16,008 bases of DNA, taken from NCBI GenBank assembly GCA_038206385.1, contig JBBRAW010000086.1, positions 1 through 16,008 of the forward strand, in the 5' to 3' direction. The stretch is from JANXSD01 sp038206385. GTDB lineage: Bacteria > Bacteroidota > Bacteroidia > AKYH767-A > OLB10. Positions within the stretch are counted from its first letter, which is position 1, and the number at the start of each line of letters is the position of its first letter. The translations under genes were made by a program, and so were the position numbers. Below are positions 1 through 6,864 of this stretch, piece after piece. The notes beneath the pieces are model-generated. The model ran no database searches, was not told the DNA's origin, and saw only the letters and a program-made list of their open reading frames with translations.

Positions 1-628
1 TACCGTTTACAGCAGCATAGATATTTGTCTTGTTTAAATTTTCTACAGATTCTTTTAAACTTGCTTCAGCACTACGCACATTAAAATTGGAAGAAGCAAT
101 ACTTTGTTTAGAGGCTTCTACTTCAGCTTTAGCAACTTCCCATGATGATTTCACAGATTCGAAATCAGAGGCAGAAATTACTTTTTCATCAAACAATTTT
201 TTACTGCGATTGTAATCTGATTCTGCTTTTGCTAATTGTGATTGTGACTGCACTAATCGTGATCGTGTGTTTTCTAGATTTGCCTTTGCCCCATTTACTG
301 TTGCACTGGTTCTATCTAAATTAGAAGCATAAATTTCAGGATTTATTCTACATAACAAAGCGCCCTTCTTAACCAAATCTCCTTCCTTAACAAATAGATC
401 AACGATTTCTCCAGAAACATCTGCACTAATTTTCAACTCCACTTCAGGTTGCACTTTCCCATTTGCAGAAACAGTTTCTTCAATATCTCTTGTAACAACT
501 TTATCAGTACTTACTTTTATCGCATTTGAATCGCCAAAAATTCCCGCACTTTTTGCAATCACAAGAATTAAAATGAGAACTCCTGCACCAATACCAACTT
601 TTTTCCAAATAGAATTTTGCTTCGACAT
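1..628 (-). CDS. HlyD/AcrA-type periplasmic adaptor of an efflux pump (3' end outside window)
   Basis: Membrane-fusion (adaptor) protein that should link an inner-membrane exporter to the TolC-like channel encoded just upstream. The ATG is at 628-626 and the frame stays open to the left edge, giving 209 codons of what is usually a 350-450 residue protein, so the C-terminal part is missing. The N-terminus is MSKQNSIWKK followed by a hydrophobic anchor at about residues 11-30. A biotinyl-lipoyl-like half follows (VSANGKVQPEVELKISADVS, then EGDLVKKGALL), and then a long alpha-helical hairpin rich in Ala, Glu, Lys and Ser (NLENTRSRLVQSQSQLAKAE onward). This order is typical of the family. The gene lies 34 nt downstream of the TolC-like gene, so the two are very probably one operon. 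Its inner-membrane partner (ABC or RND) would lie left of the window and cannot be seen. It is a paralogue of the adaptor at 4416-5531. Confidence 0.9.
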   Translation of the reverse strand, partial: MSKQNSIWKKVGIGAGVLILILVIAKSAGIFGDSNAIKVSTDKVVTRDIEETVSANGKVQPEVELKISADVSGEIVDLFVKEGDLVKKGALLCRINPEIYASNLDRTSATVNGAKANLENTRSRLVQSQSQLAKAESDYNRSKKLFDEKVISASDFESVKSSWEVAKAEVEASKQSIASSNFNVRSAEASLKESVENLNKTNIYAAVNG

Positions 629-662
629 CGTAATGATTAATTATTAAAATACATTTTTGCAA

Positions 663-2027
663 TTAGAATGTGAGTGGATTTCCTGCATAGAAATCTAAAA
701 TTTTGAGTTTAAAAATATAATCATACTTGGCTTGAAGTAACTCTGTTTTCGCTTTCGTAAGATTATTTGTAGCAGTTAAAAATTCAAGAGAACTCGAAAG
801 TCCTGCATTAAATCTTTTATCTGCATATAGATTTGCTTCTTGTAATGCTTCTTCACTTTTTTGTGTTGCATAATATTTTTTCTGTGCAGACACTGCATCT
901 GTATATGCTTGTTGAATGCTTTTGAAAACTTGATTACGTGTGATGTCAGCATTTAATTGTGCATTCAATACTGTAATCTTTGCTCGGTTGATGGAAGTAT
1001 GTGCAGACCAACCACTAAATATTGGAACATTTAAGCTTAACCCTAGTGATCTAGCTAAGTTATTATTTAGCTGATCTTTAAATGGTGTTGGTTTTCCTAA
1101 TAAATTTTGTGCTGCACTAGAATAGCCCGATGAATAAGATCCATACATAGAAAGACGTGGATACAATCCTCCTTTTGCAATACTTAAACCTTTCTCTGCA
1201 GAGTTAACTTTTAAATCTACACTTTGTATTTCGGGAAGATGAGCAATTGCTTTTTGATAGATGCCTTCTGAAGATTGCGATAATATTTCTATCGAAGAAA
1301 TATCCACCTTAGGTTCTTGCACTTGAAAATCTTTTGTACTATCCAATTCAAGTAACTGAACAAGATTTAATGTTGCCGTAGTGAATTGATTTTCTGCTGT
1401 AATTTTATTCAGTTCTTCTGTTGCTAATTGTGATTCAGCATCTAATAAATTACCTCGTGTCATATTACCAGCATCATACATAATTTTTGTACGGTCTCTT
1501 TGCTTTCCAGATTCAGCAACTCGGTTATCGTAAATTTTTAATTGCTCTTTAGCAAACAATACTTGCAAATATTCCGAAACAACATTCAAAGAAATATCAT
1601 TCTCTATTTTTTTTAAATCAGATTGACTAGCTAAATAGTCCAACTTACTTTGACGAAGCGTATTCTGTAATTCAAATCCATTAAATAAACTTGCATTGCC
1701 ATTTAAAGAAAGATTTACTGAACGAATTTCTTCATTGGTAAATTGGTATGTAAAAGGATCTACAGATCGTCCCCAGTTGTATGATGATCCGGCACTTCCA
1801 CTTACTGTTGGAGCCAATGCTAATTTGTTATGCAAAACTTGGTTTGCCGCTTGATTTGTGTTTAAATAACTTTGCTTTACGTTTAAGTTATGTTGTAAAG
1901 CATAATTTACACATTCTTGTAAGGCCCATTCTTTTTGTCCAAAGACAGTTCCGTTTGTCAACAATAAAGTTGCAGTACAAAGCAACATCACTAAACGGTT
2001 GATTGAAGATGAAAATATTTTAATCAT
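663..2027 (-). CDS. TolC-family outer-membrane efflux protein
   Basis: Outer-membrane channel of a tripartite efflux or type I secretion system. I start it at the ATG at 2027-2025 (454 residues), where the protein opens with a signal peptide: MIKIFSSSIN, a hydrophobic stretch to about residue 24, and likely cleavage near VFG|Q. The frame is open up to 2138, but those extra 37 residues lie in front of the signal peptide and span a promoter-like element at 2048-2055, so I reject them. The mature protein starts WALQECVNYALQHNLNVKQS, the usual opening of Bacteroidota TolC homologues. It shows the two related outer-membrane-efflux (OEP) halves, with Asn/Leu/Gln-rich coiled helices such as LLDAESQLATEELNKITAEN and LEFLTATNNLTKAKTELLQA. 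Length and layout are normal. It is followed after 34 nt by an HlyD-type adaptor. The MacB-type operon at 4416-8753 lacks a channel, so this protein might serve it too (inference). Confidence 0.93.
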   Translation of the reverse strand: MIKIFSSSINRLVMLLCTATLLLTNGTVFGQKEWALQECVNYALQHNLNVKQSYLNTNQAANQVLHNKLALAPTVSGSAGSSYNWGRSVDPFTYQFTNEEIRSVNLSLNGNASLFNGFELQNTLRQSKLDYLASQSDLKKIENDISLNVVSEYLQVLFAKEQLKIYDNRVAESGKQRDRTKIMYDAGNMTRGNLLDAESQLATEELNKITAENQFTTATLNLVQLLELDSTKDFQVQEPKVDISSIEILSQSSEGIYQKAIAHLPEIQSVDLKVNSAEKGLSIAKGGLYPRLSMYGSYSSGYSSAAQNLLGKPTPFKDQLNNNLARSLGLSLNVPIFSGWSAHTSINRAKITVLNAQLNADITRNQVFKSIQQAYTDAVSAQKKYYATQKSEEALQEANLYADKRFNAGLSSSLEFLTATNNLTKAKTELLQAKYDYIFKLKILDFYAGNPLTF

Positions 2028-2047
2028 AGCTATTCTGTGAGAAGGAA

Positions 2048-2055
2048 CAAAGTTA
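2048..2055 (-). promoter_or_regulatory. Probable -7 promoter element of the TolC-adaptor operon
   Basis: On the minus strand this reads TAACTTTG, a full match to the Bacteroidota -7 consensus TAnnTTTG. I see no convincing TTTG -33 box at the normal spacing. Transcription would start near 2041, leaving a leader of about 14 nt before the ATG at 2027. This supports choosing that ATG. Confidence 0.45.
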
Positions 2056-2182
2056 ACAAAGCAAACTAATCCTCCTTTAATTTGTCGACAAAGCAGTAAA
2101 ATAAACTGACGAAGTGAATTGCTTAGCATATCTACCAAATATATTTATAATTTGACTCGAGCATGTTTGTTCTTTTTCAAAA

Positions 2183-2223
2183 ATTTCAAAAAAAATGCTC
2201 CATCTTATCGATGGAGCATTTTT
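2183..2223 (-). terminator. Rho-independent terminator of the sigma/protease operon
   Basis: A perfect 14-bp stem (AAAAATGCTCCATC at 2191-2204 with its complement at 2210-2223) encloses a 5-nt loop. On the minus strand it is followed by a run of eight T. It lies 19 nt past the stop codon of the anti-sigma/protease gene and separates that operon from the TolC operon. Confidence 0.9.
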
Positions 2224-2241
2224 GATTGTGTTAAAGCAAGA

Positions 2242-3351
2242 TTAGTTATAAACTTTAACCATAAACACGTATTCTTTTATCTTTTTAACTTGTGTAGAAC
2301 GATCAAGATTTTTCAGGTTTCTTTGGGCTGGGATTTTGATTTTAGTTTCTTTCGTTTGTTGCGAGAGATAATCAGTAATCCATTTTGATTTCACAGCAAA
2401 AGACGCACCTTCAGCATTGATATTACGACCTGAAATAATCCCTAAAAGATTGGCTTGATTATCGAACAATGGACCACCAGAGTTACCTGGATTTACAGGG
2501 ATACTAATCTGGTAAGATGCAGTATCTCCATCAAATCCGGTATAGGAACTTATAGAGCCTTCTCCATAAACTAATTCTTCACGAGGATATCCTAGAGTAA
2601 ACACCTTTTCACCTGGGTCAGCTAAATTCTTTTTGAATGAATAAGGTATTTCATGAAATCCTTTAAAGTTCTCATCATCTACTTTTAAGATCGCTAAATC
2701 CAATGTTTTGTCAGTATAAACGGTCTCTACTTTCAGCTGATCAAATTTCTCGTTACTGATAAAAACAGATTTCGCATCCTCAATAACATGATAACTTGTT
2801 AAAATATATCCTTCTTGATTGAGTGCAAATCCAGTTCCTGTAAAGCTCTTTGATGGAATTAAATCTGCTTCTTTATTTTCGGAATTAATATCTTTTATAA
2901 TAGCTTTTTGACTTCTTTTAATACTTTCAACTTCACGTCGAAGTTCTTGATAGGTGGTAGTGTTTTTATTAGGTCCAATTCCAGCTAAGTTATAAGATAG
3001 AATCGTTGCACTTACTGCTACAAATGCAGCAATTGCTGCTACGGAAGCAATGCGATATCTCCTCCACAACGATCGAATTTTCGTTTCTTTCTTTCCAACT
3101 ACTTTAAGTGGAGAACTGTATCGGAACTCTTCTGTTTCAAATTCCTCTTGTATCGCATGAATTTTAACCTTTAACTCATTGCGTTCGGCATATACTTGAA
3201 AAGCATCAGTAACAATTCGATGTTCGGCAACTGCTATCTCCAATTCTGGATCACTTTCTCTCCATTGTTCAAAAATTCGTAACTCTTCAGGAGTGAGTTG
3301 ACCCATGCAATATCGCTCTATGAGCTCATCTGTTTCGCGTTTGCTAGTCAT
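2242..3351 (-). CDS. Membrane anti-sigma-like protein fused to an HtrA/trypsin-like serine protease domain
   Basis: A 369-residue protein with three visible parts. Residues 1-75 are a charged, helical, cytoplasmic domain (ELIERYCMGQLTPEELRIFE, then SDPELEIAVAEHR). This resembles the N-terminal sigma-binding region of Bacteroidota anti-sigma factors; it is not the zinc HxxxCxxC type. Residues about 101-119 form one membrane helix (IASVAAIAAFVAVSATILS). After a charged helical linker (about 133-162), residues 168-330 are a trypsin-like domain of the HtrA/Deg type with an intact triad: His188 in TSYHVIE, Asp218 in TLDLAILKV and Ser291 in NPGNSGGPL. I see no PDZ domain. The tail (331-369) is basic and ends EYVFMVKVYN. 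Its start codon overlaps the end of the ECF sigma gene by 8 nt (ATGACTAG), so the two should be translationally coupled. I infer that it holds the sigma factor at the membrane and senses or processes something in the periplasm. The protease domain is certain from motifs; the anti-sigma role is inferred from position and the N-terminal domain. Confidence 0.88.
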   Translation of the reverse strand: MTSKRETDELIERYCMGQLTPEELRIFEQWRESDPELEIAVAEHRIVTDAFQVYAERNELKVKIHAIQEEFETEEFRYSSPLKVVGKKETKIRSLWRRYRIASVAAIAAFVAVSATILSYNLAGIGPNKNTTTYQELRREVESIKRSQKAIIKDINSENKEADLIPSKSFTGTGFALNQEGYILTSYHVIEDAKSVFISNEKFDQLKVETVYTDKTLDLAILKVDDENFKGFHEIPYSFKKNLADPGEKVFTLGYPREELVYGEGSISSYTGFDGDTASYQISIPVNPGNSGGPLFDNQANLLGIISGRNINAEGASFAVKSKWITDYLSQQTKETKIKIPAQRNLKNLDRSTQVKKIKEYVFMVKVYN

Positions 3352-3937
3352 TTTTTGGTTCTATTTCTTTCTGATACACTTCAAAAAACACTTTTTTAAG
3401 TCGTTTCAGACATTTATATTTTTGATTTTTGGCATTATCGGCATTTGTATATCCGAACTTATCCGTGATCTCTTCCATGCTTTGATTTCTTAGATAAAAA
3501 TCTTTGAGAATCGATTTGCAAGGTTCGCCCAGAGATTCAAGGGCAGTATGCATTGCATTATATTGATCTTCCTTATCACCTACATCTTCCCACGAAAGAT
3601 CAACGTATTCATCTGAATCAGTTAGTGGTATAGTATAACGCTGTTTACGTTGCAATTGCTTCAGCCATAACCTTCGGCTTACCGAGTAGAGAAATGTTTT
3701 AATCTGGCAATTCAGTTCAAAATCTTCCTCTTTTACCTTCTCGTAAAACACAATCAGCGTCTCCTGATAAATGTCTTTTGCTTCTTGTAGGCTACCCCCG
3801 TTATTGGTAACCATGTTTACTATTGTATGATAATTCTGACGATAGATCGTCTTAAGCACCTTATCATCACCATTCCGCAGGGAGTTTAGCAATTCTACTT
3901 CGCTAACGGCTTCAACCTGTTTCAAATGTTTAGTCAT
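3344..3937 (-). CDS. ECF-subfamily RNA polymerase sigma factor
   Basis: A 197-residue sigma-70 family protein with only regions 2 and 4, as in extracytoplasmic-function sigma factors. Region 2 spans about residues 13-95, with the recognisable KDIYQETLIVFYEKV core and then IKTFLYSVSRRLWLKQLQR. Region 4 spans about 127-182 (ALESLGEPCKSILKDFYL, a helix-turn-helix around SMEEITDKFGYTNADNAKNQ, and KCLKRLKK). The gene is followed, with an 8-nt overlap, by the membrane anti-sigma/protease gene, the usual arrangement for a sigma factor kept inactive by its neighbour. The ATG at 3937-3935 is the first in the frame. However, the promoter-like motif at 3937-3965 runs into this ATG, so transcripts from that motif would need a later start such as TTG codon 5 (3925-3923) or TTG codon 16 (3892-3890). 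The target promoters are probably that motif and its copy before the lipoprotein gene. Confidence 0.93.
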   Translation of the reverse strand: MTKHLKQVEAVSEVELLNSLRNGDDKVLKTIYRQNYHTIVNMVTNNGGSLQEAKDIYQETLIVFYEKVKEEDFELNCQIKTFLYSVSRRLWLKQLQRKQRYTIPLTDSDEYVDLSWEDVGDKEDQYNAMHTALESLGEPCKSILKDFYLRNQSMEEITDKFGYTNADNAKNQKYKCLKRLKKVFFEVYQKEIEPKND

Positions 3938-3965
3938 TAATACTTAATAGTTATAAAGGTAACCC
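3937..3965 (-). promoter_or_regulatory. ECF-promoter-like motif facing the sigma gene (copy 1)
   Basis: On the minus strand: GGGTTACCT (3965-3957), 13 nt, GTATTAA (3943-3937). The two blocks start 22 nt apart, typical for the -35 and -10 elements of ECF sigma promoters. The same two blocks at the same spacing occur on the plus strand at 4075-4103. The second block overlaps the annotated ATG of the sigma gene. If this is a promoter, transcription would start inside the reading frame; otherwise it may act as an operator or feed an internal start. Confidence 0.55.
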
Positions 3966-4007
3966 TAGTAGACTCTTAACACACAGAAAATTCATGTTTA
4001 AGTGGCG

Positions 4008-4015
4008 CAAATTTA
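4008..4015 (-). promoter_or_regulatory. Possible housekeeping -7 element for the sigma/protease operon
   Basis: The minus strand reads TAAATTTG, matching TAnnTTTG. A start near 4001 would give a leader of about 64 nt before the ATG at 3937. No clear -33 TTTG box is present, so the call rests on one element. Confidence 0.3.
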
Positions 4016-4074
4016 ACATTTTATCTCTGATATACAGCCACTTAGAAATTATTTTTATAAAATCGAAACAAAAC

Positions 4075-4103
4075 GGGTTACCTATCAGTCACTTCTGTAT
4101 TAA
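4075..4103 (+). promoter_or_regulatory. ECF-promoter-like motif before the lipoprotein gene (copy 2)
   Basis: Reads GGGTTACCT (4075-4083), 13 nt, GTATTAA (4097-4103), identical in both blocks and in spacing to the motif facing the sigma gene on the other strand. The spacers differ completely. Expected start near 4109-4110, giving a leader of about 30 nt before the lipoprotein ATG at 4140. This is a good fit to a promoter read by the neighbouring ECF sigma factor. Confidence 0.65.
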
Positions 4104-4139
4104 GGTGTAAGTTTTAAAACCTAAAAATCACCCAACAAA

Positions 4140-4346
4140 ATGAAAAAATTCTATTCTATCCTTGCAGTTGCTGCTGTTGTAGTTACTCTTGCGTCTTGCG
4201 GATCAAAAACTGCTGAAACTACTGAAGCTGCTGCTGACAGTACTGCTACTGTAGCTACTGAAGCTGCTGCAACTATGGACACTGCTGCTAAAATGGTTGA
4301 CTCTGCTGCTGTTATGGCTGACTCTGCTGCTGCTAAAATGAAGTAA
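4140..4346 (+). CDS. Small alanine-rich lipoprotein, possibly Lpp-like
   Basis: A 68-residue protein. Residues 1-20 are a lipoprotein signal peptide: MKKFYS, a hydrophobic stretch, and the lipobox LASC with Cys20 as the lipidated residue. The mature chain of about 49 residues is almost entirely Ala, Thr, Ser, Glu, Asp, Lys and Met. Its second half shows a 7-residue periodicity: MVDSAAV (52-58), MADSAAA (59-65), then KMK, with a related TMDTAAK just before. This suggests a helical or coiled-coil rod. It ends in Lys68. Size, lipid anchor, heptads and terminal Lys recall enterobacterial Lpp, whose last Lys is linked to peptidoglycan, but I see no homology and this is a resemblance only. The gene is divergent from the ECF sigma gene, carries the shared promoter-like motif, and has its own strong terminator. 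No other function is recognisable. Confidence 0.8.
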   Translation: MKKFYSILAVAAVVVTLASCGSKTAETTEAAADSTATVATEAAATMDTAAKMVDSAAVMADSAAAKMK

Positions 4347-4362
4347 TCAGCATTAAATTTAT

Positions 4363-4400
4363 AAAAAAACCTCAGTATAATTTTATACTGAGGTTTTTTT
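4363..4400. terminator. Bidirectional Rho-independent terminator
   Basis: Near-perfect inverted repeat: seven A plus CCTCAGTATAA (4363-4380), two T, then TTATACTGAGG plus seven T (4383-4400). The GC-containing core followed by T runs in both directions should end the lipoprotein transcript (+) and the efflux operon (-), whose last gene stops at 4416. Confidence 0.92.
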
Positions 4401-4415
4401 GTGCCCTATAATTTT

Positions 4416-5531
4416 TTATCCTTTTTTCGCACCATCACCAGCCGATGTTCCTATCGGAACTTTCAATTTATCTTTTGCTTTTACACCATTAAGTACTTCG
4501 ATATTTATACCATCAGATAAACCTGTCTTTACAATTTGTTTACGGTATTCATTTGGTTTTACTTCTAACTCAACGAACGTTGTATCACCTTCAAATTGAA
4601 GAACACTTTCGGGAATTGCCAACACTTCGTTTCTGCTATCCAAAATAATATCTGCATTAGCACTATATCCTGCTCTCAAAAAATTAGAAGCATCTAATTG
4701 GACTGCCGCACGAATTTGAAATTGTATTGCTCCATTTTCAGTAACTCCTTTTGGTGCGATGTATTCAAGTTTTGCATTGAATTTTTTATTGTCGATTGCA
4801 CCAACGGTAAGAATTAAATCCATGCCTTTGCTAATTTTTCCCACTTCTGACTCATCTACTTTACCTTCAAAAATCATCTCGCCCATATCTGCAACGGATG
4901 CAATCGTAGTTCCTTCATTAAATGTATTTGCCTCAATAACAGAAAAGCCTTCCTTAACTGGAACATCAAGTACCATTCCTGTCATTGTTGAACGTATCAA
5001 CGTATTTGTTTCTTTACCTGAACTTTTTGCAACACCATCTTTAATAAGATCAAGATTGTTTTGCGCTGTTGTTACTTCTTCACGAGCAGTACGTAAATGA
5101 ATTTCATATTGTTGAAATTCTGATGGACTAACTATCTTACTATTAAACAACGATTGATAACGATCGAAATCAGCTTTCGCTTGATCATAATTAATTTGCG
5201 CACGATTCACTCTGCTTTCTGCCTCATTCAAGTTAACCATATTTGGGATGATTCGCACTTTAGCCATTACATCTCCTTTCTTTATCATCGTACCTGCCAC
5301 AACATACAGTTCATCAATAATACCTGACACTTGTGATTTAATAAACACTTCTCGACGAGGAACTACTGATCCTGTTGCAACAGTTTTCTTAATGATATTT
5401 GTTTTGATAGCTTGTTGCGTTTCAAAAACTATTGGTGGCTTTTGCGACTTCGTATAGAGGAACCATATCGTTCCAATAAATACAACAGCGAGTGCTAATA
5501 AACCTGCGATGCGAAAATACTTCTTGATCAT
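4416..5531 (-). CDS. HlyD/MacA-type periplasmic adaptor of the MacB-like exporter
   Basis: A 371-residue membrane-fusion protein, last gene of the four-gene efflux operon. Residues about 8-26 form the N-terminal membrane anchor (IAGLLALAVVFIGTIWFLY). A lipoyl-like half follows (TVATGSVVPRREVFIKSQVS, EGTMIKKGDVMAKV-like segment near 78-92). Next comes a helical hairpin at about 100-166 (NLNEAESRVNRAQINYDQAK onward), the second lipoyl half (STMTGMVLDVPVKEGFSV), and beta-barrel and membrane-proximal domains (LRAGYSANADIILDSRNEVL, IPESVLQFEGDTTFVELEVK). The tail is GDGAKKG. Length and order are those of MacA/HlyD proteins. It starts 10 nt after the second permease gene, so it is cotranscribed with it. 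It should form a ring between the permease pair and a TolC-like channel. The transported substrate cannot be told from sequence. Confidence 0.93.
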   Translation of the reverse strand: MIKKYFRIAGLLALAVVFIGTIWFLYTKSQKPPIVFETQQAIKTNIIKKTVATGSVVPRREVFIKSQVSGIIDELYVVAGTMIKKGDVMAKVRIIPNMVNLNEAESRVNRAQINYDQAKADFDRYQSLFNSKIVSPSEFQQYEIHLRTAREEVTTAQNNLDLIKDGVAKSSGKETNTLIRSTMTGMVLDVPVKEGFSVIEANTFNEGTTIASVADMGEMIFEGKVDESEVGKISKGMDLILTVGAIDNKKFNAKLEYIAPKGVTENGAIQFQIRAAVQLDASNFLRAGYSANADIILDSRNEVLAIPESVLQFEGDTTFVELEVKPNEYRKQIVKTGLSDGINIEVLNGVKAKDKLKVPIGTSAGDGAKKG

Positions 5532-5541
5532 TATAATTTTT

Positions 5542-6795
5542 TTATTCTGTTCTTAATGCTTCTACGGGACTAATTGAAATTGCTTTTTTTGCCGGAATTA
5601 ATCCTGCTAATGCTCCTGCAACAATGAGTATACTTAATGCAACCAATGCTATGTTAAGATCTACGCCAGGACTTCTAAACATTGAATTACCATCATTAGG
5701 AATTGCAGAAGAAATTAATTCTAACAATCCAACAGAAATCACAAGTCCGATGTAACCTGCGATAGCTGTTAAGAAAACGGATTCTACAATTAATTGTGTA
5801 ACTATAGACATTGGTGTTGCTCCTAATGCACGCTTAACGCCAATTTCTCTTGTACGTTCTTTCACAATAATTAACATAATATTACTTACTCCAATAATTC
5901 CTGCTATCAATGTTCCAATACCTACTACCCAAACTAATATATCTATTCCATTAAACAATCCATTCATTTTATCAAACTGTTTTTCCATGTTCCAATGACC
6001 AATTGCTTGTTCATCATCCGGTGCAATTTTATGTCGTTCTTTTAAAATAGAAAGAACTTTCTCTTCTGCAACTGATGCTTTGACATTTGGTTTAGAAGTT
6101 ATCGAAAACCAACCAACAACATCTCCATAATTAAATGCTTGTTGAAATGTTGAGAATGGAAGATAAACTGATTGACCTTGTTCTTCCGCTTGTTCTCCAG
6201 AGCCTGTTGGTTCAGTTACACCAATTACTTTAAAATAAACACCACTTACTTGAATATAATCCCCAATTGGATTTTCTTCTTTCTTAAATAAAACATTTCG
6301 AATATGATTACCAATAACAGCGATCTTTCTTTTTTCTTTGATATCATTATTGTTTAGCCATCTACCATTTTTGATTTTTATGGATTCAATATGATTGAGC
6401 ACTGGATAAACACCAGACACTCCTGCGCCGGTACTAATTAATCCTCTTACGGCATTTACTTTTCCTTGATATCGGCCTAGTTGATTCATTGGTGAAACCA
6501 CTGCTAATTCTGGAATCTGCATTAATGCTTTATAGTCTTCGTTATTATAATTAAAGTTTCTTCCAGGTTGCATTCCTTTGTAAGGTTTACCTGTTCGTTG
6601 TGCCCAAACAAAAAAACTATTAGTTGCGGATCCTTCAAAATCACTGAGCACACCATTACGTAAACCATTTCCAGAACCAAGCATAATTACGAGCATAAAA
6701 ATTCCCCAGAACACTCCGAAACAAGTAAGGAATGTACGCAATTTATTTTTCTTTATCGTAGCAAATATTTCTTGCCAATTATCTAAATCAAACAT
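5542..6795 (-). CDS. MacB/FtsX-type ABC transporter permease (second of pair)
   Basis: A 417-residue inner-membrane protein of the MacB/FtsX superfamily without an ATPase domain. Residues about 18-41 are the first membrane helix (RTFLTCFGVFWGIFMLVIML, then GSGNGL). A large periplasmic MacB_PCD-like domain follows (about 45-280). Three helices come at the C-terminus: 283-308 (ILVWVVGIGTLIAGIIGVSN), about 335-358, and about 381-402, closing with PAKKAISISPVEALRTE. The cytoplasmic segment VKERTREIGVKRALGATP is the typical coupling region. It is similar in layout and motifs to the preceding permease, so the pair probably arose by duplication and works as a heterodimer driven by the separate ATPase. 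Gaps are 69 nt upstream and 10 nt downstream to the adaptor gene. Confidence 0.93.
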   Translation of the reverse strand: MFDLDNWQEIFATIKKNKLRTFLTCFGVFWGIFMLVIMLGSGNGLRNGVLSDFEGSATNSFFVWAQRTGKPYKGMQPGRNFNYNNEDYKALMQIPELAVVSPMNQLGRYQGKVNAVRGLISTGAGVSGVYPVLNHIESIKIKNGRWLNNNDIKEKRKIAVIGNHIRNVLFKKEENPIGDYIQVSGVYFKVIGVTEPTGSGEQAEEQGQSVYLPFSTFQQAFNYGDVVGWFSITSKPNVKASVAEEKVLSILKERHKIAPDDEQAIGHWNMEKQFDKMNGLFNGIDILVWVVGIGTLIAGIIGVSNIMLIIVKERTREIGVKRALGATPMSIVTQLIVESVFLTAIAGYIGLVISVGLLELISSAIPNDGNSMFRSPGVDLNIALVALSILIVAGALAGLIPAKKAISISPVEALRTE

Positions 6796-6864
6796 GATTT
6801 ACGCATTAAGGTTCGCAACAATTACTTTATCTTTTATGATACTTGACTATTTAAAACTTAAAAT

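Noticed and set aside
142..324. Small plus-strand frames opposite the adaptor, TolC, permease and metH genes
   Set aside because: They lie antisense to well-supported genes, have no recognisable motif, and have no promoter or spacing evidence.
2028..2138. N-terminal extension of the TolC-like gene (37 more codons)
   Set aside because: It precedes a clear signal peptide and covers a -7 promoter element at 2048-2055; the internal ATG at 2027 is the better start.
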